A stretch of DNA of 57,321 nucleotides from an uncultured bacterium (GTDB taxonomy: Bacteria; Bacteroidota; Bacteroidia; Bacteroidales; Bacteroidaceae). Shown piece by piece: positions 1-8,229 of the stretch. Under the pieces are notes generated by a model. That model saw only the letters and a program-made list of their open reading frames with translations. It had not been told where the DNA came from and did not search any database. Position 1 is the first letter of the stretch; each line of letters begins with the position of its first letter. The translations under genes and the position numbers were made by a program. The stretch covers positions 1-57,321 of the forward strand of contig CAMNOK010000004.1 of assembly GCA_946546825.1 (NCBI GenBank). Direction: 5' to 3'.

Positions 1-470
1 AGAAAGGTATGCTTTACGGATGAGAAAGCATACCTTTCTTGGTTGTAAAGCATCGTTTTGTCCAAAATCTCTGATTAATCAAAAACTACATGTTGTTTTT
101 TCAATTTTATCTGTCATCTATCACCCGACAGCATTGGAACACCGATGGAGAAAGGGGTTGAGGCGTGTGAAGTATAGCCTCGACACATCACACAGACTTC
201 ACATAGACCCCACACAGCCCCCGACAGTATTATAGATGATCCCATCGGCTACAATAAGACTCAAGTGTTTTGTGGGAAATCTGAAGTTCTGTGGCAGTCT
301 TGCGCCAGTCTTTGATGGCGGTGCGAACCTCCACTAAGCTATTAAGCCATCAAACAATTAAGCTTCTTTAACAAGAGTGTACTTTTTTTCTTGAAAAAAT
401 TTGGGAGTTACTTTGAGATTTCCGATATTTGCAACGAATAACTAATTCCTAAAAAACAAAAGCCTCCAAT

Positions 471-1052
471 ATGAAGCAATTGAAATATCTTCTGCTATTA
501 ATTCCTTCTTTGTTTGTATCATGTAATCATATACAAACTGTAGATTTTGACTCTTATATCAACAATGAGCAACTCAAGAAAGAGATATTGGATTATAAGA
601 GAATTCATGGCCAAGAGATTAAAAAGCATGAAGAAGAAGGATACGATACTTATGTTGAAGTGTTCTACACTTTGTTTAATGATAGTATCAGAAAGTATGT
701 CCTGAATTTAACAATTGACCCAGAAACCTTCCTCTTTTATAATAATATTAAAATTGTGAAATTGAATGAAGAACCTATTTTCTTAATACAAAAATCATGT
801 GAGCGCGACACCTTGTTTGGAGATGGAAGTGGGATTGATAAAAGTAGCTACGATTATATCATGGAAAAATACTTTCCAAAATGCAATGAGTCTTATGTCA
901 AATACGGATACATATATCCTCAGGTTTGCTATGAGCCAGAGGTGAGATTCCTGTATTTTTTTAACGACTCTTTAATATTTAAACAAGATATAATGGGATC
1001 GTCGCAAGATCAAAAACTTCTAAGAATTGGTAATCATGAAGTTTGGAGGTAA
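471..1052 (+). CDS. putative lipoprotein, hypothetical
   Basis: ORF with signal peptide and lipobox-like LFVSC; no family recognised. Confidence 0.7.
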   Translation: MKQLKYLLLLIPSLFVSCNHIQTVDFDSYINNEQLKKEILDYKRIHGQEIKKHEEEGYDTYVEVFYTLFNDSIRKYVLNLTIDPETFLFYNNIKIVKLNEEPIFLIQKSCERDTLFGDGSGIDKSSYDYIMEKYFPKCNESYVKYGYIYPQVCYEPEVRFLYFFNDSLIFKQDIMGSSQDQKLLRIGNHEVWR

Positions 1053-1055
1053 AAA

Positions 1056-1083
1056 CGGCGCCAGCTGCAAATCGATGAATATT
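1056..1083 (+). repeat. 28-bp exact direct repeat, copy 1 (CGGCGCCAGCTGCAAATCGATGAATATT)
   Basis: Identical to 2560-2587. Confidence 0.95.
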
Positions 1084-1235
1084 GAAGACCGTGAACCATA
1101 AACTGGCAAGGAGTCAGGAAGCCAAGGAATTGAAGCCCCCTCTCAGCTTCCCGAGGGGAGCAGATGATCTTTTTAAATCACTTAACTATACACTACTTTA
1201 CTTACGATGTGATAAATTATGTTATTTTATATTCT

Positions 1236-1706
1236 ATGCTAAAAGAATCTGTTATTGAAGGAATCAAAAATACCTTTTCTTTTAAAGGTAGTATGCTGCG
1301 CCAGCAGTTCTGGTGCTATTGGTTGGTAATGATAGTTGCAATATATCTTATTCCCCAAATTCTTTCTTTTTTTGGACTTGCCGTTTTTACTGGCATGAAA
1401 GAAAATCCGCACGTTCCTCTATATGTGGTTTATGGAAGTATGCTGATGGGTTATCTGCTGTACTTGATGACCATGAGTGCTAAGGTTAGGCGGCTTCATG
1501 ATATAGGGTGGTCTGGATGGTGGGTCGCCGCTGAATACCTCTTGTCTGCCGTCCTGCTGTTTTACTCAACGAGAATGATGATTGCATTTGCAATAGGTGG
1601 ACTCTCCTATCTGTTCGAGAGGTACATGATATTGGCTATAGGATTCCTATTTTATATTGTGTTAAAGATTTTTTTAGTGGTCCTATATCTTCAAGAAGGG
1701 GAGTAG
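1236..1706 (+). CDS. DUF805 family membrane protein
   Basis: Several TM segments and 'AKVRRLHDIGWSGWW' typical of DUF805; internal ATG (MLKESVIEG..) preferred over the ORF-track start at 1164. Confidence 0.8.
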   Translation: MLKESVIEGIKNTFSFKGSMLRQQFWCYWLVMIVAIYLIPQILSFFGLAVFTGMKENPHVPLYVVYGSMLMGYLLYLMTMSAKVRRLHDIGWSGWWVAAEYLLSAVLLFYSTRMMIAFAIGGLSYLFERYMILAIGFLFYIVLKIFLVVLYLQEGE

Positions 1707-1886
1707 AGAAGCTGAAGACTATAACAAAAATACTGAAAAACAGTCATTTCTTATTAGTTTCCAGTGAAGAAATCCGCATATTCCTTTCCCCTGACCATGC
1801 AGAATGGGAAGAACGACTGTGGGCTTGCCTGTCTGTCAATGGTGGCAAAGTACAGTACACAGGATGATTGAAGAGGTTATAAAAGA

Positions 1887-2450
1887 ATGAATATAAATAT
1901 GAGATTATTGATGACAACAGCCATGCTGTGTTTGGCTGTTGTCATCCTTGGGCAGGACTTTAAAGGTCGGGTATATAGGACTTCCGATCCTTCTGTTATG
2001 CGCAAGTTCTTTATCAACATGATAGAGAAAGATCCGGACTTCCAGAAAGAGGATGCCAAGAAAACACCACAGGAACTTCAGAGGGAAAGGGAGATCAGAA
2101 AGCTTTATTTAAATTTTTTTGATATCAACATGGAAGTAACGTTCAAGAGCAAGAACCGCTTTACCATGAAAATGGATTTTGATATTCCCGAGGAAGTACA
2201 TATCAAGGGTGAGACGGTGAAACTGTCCTGGTCTCAGCGCACGGCTATGAAACTTCCTTATAAGTCGTTGTTCCTTCTCCTGAACAAAGAATTAGGGAAG
2301 GAACGTACATGCCATCCAAATGCTCCGGTGTTCTTTCAGGATGAGGACTTCAAAATAACAATGAGGTCTGGAGGAAAAGTTCTGGAGGTCTATACGAAAG
2401 GAGATTCTTGTGTGGAAGGATTGTCCATTCCTCTAAAACGGATTAAGTAA
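1887..2450 (+). CDS. hypothetical secreted protein
   Basis: Full-length ORF with an N-terminal signal-like hydrophobic segment. Confidence 0.6.
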   Translation: MNINMRLLMTTAMLCLAVVILGQDFKGRVYRTSDPSVMRKFFINMIEKDPDFQKEDAKKTPQELQREREIRKLYLNFFDINMEVTFKSKNRFTMKMDFDIPEEVHIKGETVKLSWSQRTAMKLPYKSLFLLLNKELGKERTCHPNAPVFFQDEDFKITMRSGGKVLEVYTKGDSCVEGLSIPLKRIK

Positions 2451-2559
2451 CACCCCTCTGACCAATGCATCTCCTCACAGGATGGTACCAACCCGATGAA
2501 CAGCAGGCAGCCTACGGAGAAGGTTACCAGAAAGCTCACAGAAACTCCTCGATGGTTAT

Positions 2560-2587
2560 CGGCGCCAGCTGCAAATCGATGAATATT
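2560..2587 (+). repeat. 28-bp exact direct repeat, copy 2
   Basis: Identical to 1056-1083; its last 2 nt lie in the recO stop codon. Confidence 0.95.
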
Positions 2588-3317
2588 AATTGACTTCATA
2601 CATCTCGCGCAGTACGCTGAGCGATTTCAGCTCCGGGAAGTTGGGTACATGCAGCCGATAGAAAGTCACCAATACGTCTATGCACCTGTTTCGTTCCTCA
2701 TGTGACATGCGAAACAGGTGCATAGTTGTATAATCCATGCGCATCAGTGGGATGATGCGCGCCGTCTCCTCCCGACTCAGAAAGTCGGGGTGAAGCGGTG
2801 CTGTCAGTGTGAACGCACCTTCTCTCAGGTCGAACAGACAACCCCTTTCATAGTCATCTACATTGGGAAAGAAACCTACAAAACGTGACAGCCGGAGCAT
2901 GAAAACCAAATGAAAGTTGGCAAAGTTTCCTTGGCAATTGTCCAACCACTCAATGCTATTCTCTATATAGTTAAAGAGCGGACGGTTCAGTTGTTCGTCG
3001 CGTGTTCCGTAGTAGAGAAACTCTGCGAGAAAAAGTGAGATAGCCAATTTGTTGGCATCAAAAGGAATTGATGCAAAGGGTGTCAGCAGACGTATGTCTT
3101 TGAGCCGTTGCAAGGTGACCTGTGGCCTGTGGTCGAAAGCAATCTCCAAAAGTGTCATCGGCTGAAAAAGCTGTTTCTTCATTTTCCCCTTGGCAGTCTT
3201 CGGAATATGACAGACAAACGACACACGCCCCGTTTCTTCGGTCAGCATATCTACAATTAGTTGGGCTTCTCCATATTTCAGCGAGCGCAACACTATAGCC
3301 TTGGTCTTTGTCTGCAT
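2586..3317 (-). CDS. recO: DNA repair protein RecO
   Basis: MQTKTKAIVLRSLKYGEAQLIVDMLTEETGRVSFVCHI.. N-terminal OB fold of RecO; start moved to the internal Met. Confidence 0.9.
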   Translation of the reverse strand: MQTKTKAIVLRSLKYGEAQLIVDMLTEETGRVSFVCHIPKTAKGKMKKQLFQPMTLLEIAFDHRPQVTLQRLKDIRLLTPFASIPFDANKLAISLFLAEFLYYGTRDEQLNRPLFNYIENSIEWLDNCQGNFANFHLVFMLRLSRFVGFFPNVDDYERGCLFDLREGAFTLTAPLHPDFLSREETARIIPLMRMDYTTMHLFRMSHEERNRCIDVLVTFYRLHVPNFPELKSLSVLREMYEVN

Positions 3318-3369
3318 GGTCGCAAAAATACCAAAAAACAACCATAATTCAAAAAAAAGTTTAGGAAAA

Positions 3370-3401
3370 TTTGCGTAATCAAAGAAAAACCTCTACCTTT
3401 G
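3370..3401 (+). promoter_or_regulatory. Bacteroidetes-type promoter (TTTG-N20-TACCTTTG)
   Basis: -33 TTTG at 3370-3373, -7 TACCTTTG at 3394-3401, upstream of tRNA-Glu/rpsT. Confidence 0.75.
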
Positions 3402-3454
3402 CACCCGCTTAAGGCTAAATGTGCGTCATGCACGAAGTGCCAAGTGCGTTCTAT

Positions 3455-3526
3455 GGTCCCTTCGTCTATCGGTTAGGACGAGAGATTTTCATTCTCTAAA
3501 GAGGAGTTCGACTCTCCTAGGGACTA
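3455..3526 (+). tRNA. tRNA-Glu (anticodon TTC)
   Basis: Cloverleaf: acceptor GGTCCCT/AGGGACT, loop TTTTCAT, T-arm GTTCGACTC. Confidence 0.93.
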
Positions 3527-3688
3527 CCATAATCTGTCATCGGCGCAGTGATGTGATAGCTTTGGTGTTTGTCCGCCAGGCTCAAAAGGGTGGCAGAGGG
3601 CTTGAAAAACCCGCTAAGGGCATTCCTGAAGAGAAATAAGACCCACAGGCTTATGAAGATGTAATTAAAATTTAAATTTAAAAAGACA

Positions 3689-3943
3689 ATGGCAAATCAC
3701 AAATCATCTCTGAAGAGAATTCGTCAAACCAAGACTCGCACAGAGCACAATCGCTACTACGCAAAGACTATGCGTAACGCAGTTCGCAAGCTCCGTGCCA
3801 TGACTAACAAGGAAGAAGCTGCAGCACTGTATCCGAAAGTACAGAAGATGTTGGATAAGTTGGCCAAGACCAACATCATTCACCGTAATAAGGCTGCCAA
3901 CTTGAAGTCAAGTTTGACCAAGCATATCAACAGTTTAGGATAG
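3689..3943 (+). CDS. rpsT: 30S ribosomal protein S20
   Basis: [36 protein letters not shown].. Confidence 0.97.
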   Translation: MANHKSSLKRIRQTKTRTEHNRYYAKTMRNAVRKLRAMTNKEEAAALYPKVQKMLDKLAKTNIIHRNKAANLKSSLTKHINSLG

Positions 3944-3968
3944 TCCCTGCTTGTTGACACAGCATGAG

Positions 3969-3997
3969 CCGCATCTCCTTTCGGGGATGCGGTTTTT
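3969..3997 (+). terminator. Rho-independent terminator after rpsT
   Basis: CCGCATCTCC-TTTCG-GGGATGCGG followed by TTTTT. Confidence 0.8.
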
Positions 3998-4078
3998 GGT
4001 ATATGATAATGACTCTAAAATATGCGAAAAACAAGAAAAATAGTAGTCCTTTTTCTTCGCTATTTCCTTGTTTTTTAG

Positions 4079-4086
4079 TATCTTTG
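4079..4086 (+). promoter_or_regulatory. -7 element TATCTTTG upstream of gyrB
   Basis: TAnnTTTG match 26 bp upstream of the gyrB ATG. Confidence 0.6.
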
Positions 4087-4111
4087 CACGTTATTAAGTC
4101 TAAAGAAAGAA

Positions 4112-6094
4112 ATGGCAGAACAACTGAACAACGAAAACATTGAGAATAGTAACTACTCAGCGAGTAATATTCAAGTGCTGGAGGGCCTGGAGGCTGTGCG
4201 CAAACGCCCAGCCATGTATATTGGTGACATCAGTGAGAAAGGACTTCATCATTTGGTGAACGAGACCGTTGACAACTCTATTGATGAGGCCATGGCCGGC
4301 TACTGTAAGAACATTGAGGTGACCATCAATGAGGACAACTCCATCACCGTTCAGGACGACGGTCGTGGTATTCCTGTTGATGAGCATGAGAAGATGCACA
4401 AGTCTGCCCTGGAAGTTGTTATGACCGTACTGCATGCAGGTGGTAAGTTTGACAAGGGCAGCTACAAGGTTTCCGGTGGTCTGCATGGTGTGGGTGTAAG
4501 CTGTGTGAATGCGCTTTCTACACACATGAAGTCTCAGGTGTTTCGTGACGGCAAGATCTATCAACAGGAATACGAGAAGGGAAAACCGCTCTATCCTGTG
4601 AAGGTTGTCGGTGAGACGAAGTTGCGCGGTACCCGTCAGCAGTTCTGGCCGGATCCCACTATCTTCACAACGACGGTCTATAAATGGGATATCGTCGCCA
4701 GCCGTATGCGTGAGCTTGCATTCCTTAATGCCGGCATTCGCATTACCCTGCGTGATCTGCGTCCTGATGAAGAAGGAAAGACTCGCGAAGAGGTCTTCCA
4801 TGCAGAAGACGGCTTGAAGGAGTTCGTTCGCTATGTGGATCGTCACCGCACCCACCTCTTCGACGATGTCATTTATTTGAAGACAGAGAAACAGGGCGTT
4901 CCTATCGAGGTGGCTGTGATGTACAATACTGACTACTCTGAGAACATCCATTCCTATGTCAATAATATCAATACCATAGAGGGAGGTACTCACTTGACCG
5001 GATTCCGCATGGCTCTCACGCGTACCCTGAAAGCCTATGCTGACCAGGACCCCACTATCTCTAAGAATATCGAGAAGGCAAAGATAGAGATTGCCGGTGA
5101 AGACTTCCGTGAAGGACTGACCGCAGTCATCAGTATCAAGGTTGCCGAACCTCAGTTTGAAGGTCAGACTAAGACCAAGCTCGGCAACAGCGAGGTAGCC
5201 GGTGCCGTGCAGCAAGCTGTGGGTGAGGCGCTGAGCTACTATCTGGAGGAACATCCGAAAGAAGCCAAGTTGATTTGCGATAAGGTGGTGCTGGCCGCCA
5301 CAGCCCGTATCGCAGCCCGTAAGGCTCGCGAGAGTGTGCAGCGCAAGAATCCCATGTCTGGTGGAGGCCTGCCAGGAAAGCTGGCCGACTGCTCCAACAA
5401 AGACCCGAAGCAGTGTGAGATATTCCTTGTCGAGGGTGACTCGGCAGGTGGAAGTGCCAAGCAGGGTCGTGACCGTCACTTTCAGGCCATCCTTCCGCTT
5501 CGCGGTAAGATATTGAATGTCGAGAAGGTGCAGTGGCATCGCGTCTTTGAGGCCGAGTCTGTGATGAATATCATCCAGTCCATCGGTGTACGCTTCGGTG
5601 TGGATGGCGAGGGTGACAAGGAGGCCAACACCGACAAGTTGCGCTATGACAAGATTATCATCATGACCGACGCCGATGTGGATGGCTCTCACATCGATAC
5701 ACTGATTATGACACTCTTCTATCGCTTCATGCCGAAGGTCATTCAGGAGGGACATCTCTACATTGCCACACCGCCACTCTACAAATGCACTTATAAAAAG
5801 GTGTCGGAGTATTGTTATACAGAGCAGCAGCGTCAGTCTTTCATCGACCGTTATGTAGATGGCCGCGATGATGACAAGCAGTTGCACACCCAGCGTTACA
5901 AAGGTCTTGGTGAGATGAACCCCGAGCAGCTCTGGGAGACAACCATGGATCCTAACACCCGTCTGCTGAAACAGGTGACCATCGAGAATGCTGCCAAGGC
6001 TGATGAGATTTTCTCCATGCTCATGGGCGACGATGTAGAGCCGCGCCGCGAGTTCATCGAGCAGAATGCCACCTATGCCAATATTGACGCATAA
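4112..6094 (+). CDS. gyrB: DNA gyrase subunit B
   Basis: ATPase motifs (YIGDISEKGLHHLVNETVDNSIDEA), TOPRIM EGDSAGGSAKQGRDR, C-terminal QRYKGLGEMNPEQLWETTMDP. Confidence 0.97.
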   Translation: MAEQLNNENIENSNYSASNIQVLEGLEAVRKRPAMYIGDISEKGLHHLVNETVDNSIDEAMAGYCKNIEVTINEDNSITVQDDGRGIPVDEHEKMHKSALEVVMTVLHAGGKFDKGSYKVSGGLHGVGVSCVNALSTHMKSQVFRDGKIYQQEYEKGKPLYPVKVVGETKLRGTRQQFWPDPTIFTTTVYKWDIVASRMRELAFLNAGIRITLRDLRPDEEGKTREEVFHAEDGLKEFVRYVDRHRTHLFDDVIYLKTEKQGVPIEVAVMYNTDYSENIHSYVNNINTIEGGTHLTGFRMALTRTLKAYADQDPTISKNIEKAKIEIAGEDFREGLTAVISIKVAEPQFEGQTKTKLGNSEVAGAVQQAVGEALSYYLEEHPKEAKLICDKVVLAATARIAARKARESVQRKNPMSGGGLPGKLADCSNKDPKQCEIFLVEGDSAGGSAKQGRDRHFQAILPLRGKILNVEKVQWHRVFEAESVMNIIQSIGVRFGVDGEGDKEANTDKLRYDKIIIMTDADVDGSHIDTLIMTLFYRFMPKVIQEGHLYIATPPLYKCTYKKVSEYCYTEQQRQSFIDRYVDGRDDDKQLHTQRYKGLGEMNPEQLWETTMDPNTRLLKQVTIENAAKADEIFSMLMGDDVEPRREFIEQNATYANIDA

Positions 6095-6142
6095 AAGCCT
6101 CTAAAGCATTTGAACCCTTCTGGTATATAGAGAGGGGTAAAA

Positions 6143-6210
6143 GCAAATAGTGAGCCCGTTTGACCAGATGGTTGAGCGGGCTCACTATTTTGAGCAGGCT
6201 CACTATTTGC
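6143..6210. repeat. Three-arm inverted/direct repeat, probable bidirectional terminator
   Basis: Left arm GCAAATAGTGAGCCCG (6143-6158) is complementary to 6177-6190 and to 6197-6210; the two right arms are an 18-bp direct repeat. Confidence 0.85.
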
Positions 6211-6241
6211 GTGGGGATAAGTTCATGATGAAGTAGGAATG

Positions 6242-7648
6242 TCAGATCACACCCAGCTGGTGGAGGAAGATGGCAGCGATGCAGAGTGGACAGATGAAGC
6301 GCACGGTAAAGAGCCATGTCTGATAGAAAAAGCGGTTGACTGTTCCCCAGTTGGTAAACTCGTCGTGTGTCACTCGCTTGGGTACATACCAACCAATCAA
6401 CAGGCTGGTGAGGAAGGCTCCTAAAGGTAGCAAAATCTGTGCTGTCAGGAAGTCGCAGAAGCTCAGGAAGTTCATGCCGAAAAGTTTCAGGCTGTCCACA
6501 GCTCCCATGGATAGAGAACACAGTACACCGATGACGCAGCACACAGCCGTTTCTATCCATGCACCATGGCTGCGGCTGATGTGCAGTTCCTCATAGAAGA
6601 AGGCTGTGCCAATCTCGTGCATGGAGATCGTGGAGGTGAGGGCTGCCAGGGTCAGCAGACCATAGAAGAGAATGCTGATGACGTAGCCCATGCCTGGTAG
6701 GGAGGCAAAGGCCTGTTGGAACACGTTGGGCAGGGTGATGAAGATGAGTGACGGACCGCTGTCGGGTTGCACTCCCACGGCGAAGGCCGCAGGAAAGATC
6801 ATCAGGCCGGCCAGGATGGCAATGACAGAGTCGATGAGTGCTATTTGTGTTGCCGATTTCAGTAAGTCGGTCTGCCGGCTGAAGTAGCTGGCATAGGTGC
6901 AGAGGCAGGCCGTGCCGAGCGAGAGAGAGAAGAAAGCCTGTCCGAGGGCTTCCAGTAGAACACTGTGGTTGACCTTCGTGAAGTCAGGTTTCAGCAAGAA
7001 CTCTATTCCGCGACCTGCCCCAGGCAGTGAGCATGACGCGATGACGATGATGATGAGCAGCACGAAGAGAGTGGGCATGAGCAGGTTGCTGGCGCGCTCG
7101 ATGCCGTTGCGTACTCCCTTTACTACCACAAAGTGGGTGATGAGGATGAAGACTATCGTCCACAGTACTGGTCTCAATGTGCTCTCGGAGAAAGTCTGAA
7201 AATAGTTGCTTACATAGTTGACGTCGCCCTGTATCTCGCCCATTACCGAGGCCAGAAGGTATTGTAAGCACCAGCCTGCCACTACGGCATAGAAGCCCAA
7301 GATGATGATAGATGTAATGACTCCCATGTAGCCTATGAGCGATGAGGGAACCATTCCCTTGCTTTTCTCTTCGTGTGAAGACGAGGCCGAGAGCTGGCGA
7401 AGCTTGGCTATTCGCCCGTATGCACGGGCAGCATTGGAAGCTGAGTGGCGGCCAATGATGAACTCGCTGACCATGCCTGGGATGCCAAGTAGCAGCACAC
7501 AGACGAAATAGATGATGATGAAGGCGGCACCCCCGTTCTGTCCTGTCATATAGGGAAACCGCCAGATGTTGCCCAATCCCACCGCTGAACCAGCCGTGGC
7601 CAGTATCACTCCGATCTTGGTCCCAAAGTTTCCACGCTCGTTGCTCAT
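6242..7648 (-). CDS. sodium-dependent transporter, neurotransmitter:sodium symporter (NSS) family
   Basis: GVILATAGSAVGLGNIWRFPYMTGQNGGAAFIIIYF signature; 11-12 TM. Confidence 0.93.
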   Translation of the reverse strand: MSNERGNFGTKIGVILATAGSAVGLGNIWRFPYMTGQNGGAAFIIIYFVCVLLLGIPGMVSEFIIGRHSASNAARAYGRIAKLRQLSASSSHEEKSKGMVPSSLIGYMGVITSIIILGFYAVVAGWCLQYLLASVMGEIQGDVNYVSNYFQTFSESTLRPVLWTIVFILITHFVVVKGVRNGIERASNLLMPTLFVLLIIIVIASCSLPGAGRGIEFLLKPDFTKVNHSVLLEALGQAFFSLSLGTACLCTYASYFSRQTDLLKSATQIALIDSVIAILAGLMIFPAAFAVGVQPDSGPSLIFITLPNVFQQAFASLPGMGYVISILFYGLLTLAALTSTISMHEIGTAFFYEELHISRSHGAWIETAVCCVIGVLCSLSMGAVDSLKLFGMNFLSFCDFLTAQILLPLGAFLTSLLIGWYVPKRVTHDEFTNWGTVNRFFYQTWLFTVRFICPLCIAAIFLHQLGVI

Positions 7649-7799
7649 TGTGTGTATCTTTGTGTTAGTGCTTTGCGGCACAAAGGTACAAAAAAATCCT
7701 CAATGGCGACTAACAATTCCGGAAATCAATGAATAAAAACCTGTTTGGCTATAGGCTGAAAAAGTCATGCTTTTTATTGTGAGGATACTTTTTTCTTCG

Positions 7800-7807
7800 T
7801 ATCTTTG
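7800..7807 (+). promoter_or_regulatory. -7 element TATCTTTG
   Basis: TAnnTTTG match just upstream of the small membrane protein gene. Confidence 0.5.
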
Positions 7808-7814
7808 TCACCAG

Positions 7815-8168
7815 ATGAGACAACAACACAAAAGAATGATAGTGTCACGACTGCTCTTGGCGGTGTTTACCGTCATGCTTGTGGTTGTTTCATTGCATAT
7901 CCACCAGGAGACACCTACTGGGGAGGGCGAATGCTATCAGTGTGTCCACCATCAACCACATTCCGGTCACCTGTCGGCAGCTCAGCAGACCTTCCATGAA
8001 TGTCTGCTCTGCCAGTTGGCCACAATCTCGTTTGTTGCTGCTTCCGTTGTCATTTTCATTTTATCAACATGCAGACACCTTCGTCGGCAAATTGTCGAAG
8101 AAAAGCCCTGTCTGGTGTTCAATGGAAGCACTCAGATGCTTCGCGCACCGCCGTTTTGCAGTTTTTAA
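7815..8168 (+). CDS. small membrane protein with CxxC / His-rich / CxxC segment
   Basis: Two TM segments flanking ECYQCVHHQPHSGH..HECLLC; directly upstream of the TonB receptor gene; exact start uncertain (7815 or 7836). Confidence 0.7.
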   Translation: MRQQHKRMIVSRLLLAVFTVMLVVVSLHIHQETPTGEGECYQCVHHQPHSGHLSAAQQTFHECLLCQLATISFVAASVVIFILSTCRHLRRQIVEEKPCLVFNGSTQMLRAPPFCSF

Positions 8169-8229
8169 TAGAGAGTCAATACAATCGTGCCGGCTATAGA
8201 TGTTGGCACTATCGTTCGTTTATTAAAAA

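Noticed and set aside
20-235. 71-aa ORF at window start
   Set aside because: No signature, and no ribosome-binding or promoter context; not supported.
4157-5887. 576-aa minus-strand ORF opposite gyrB
   Set aside because: Shadow ORF of a certain gyrB gene; composition follows the antisense codon pattern and no family is recognisable.
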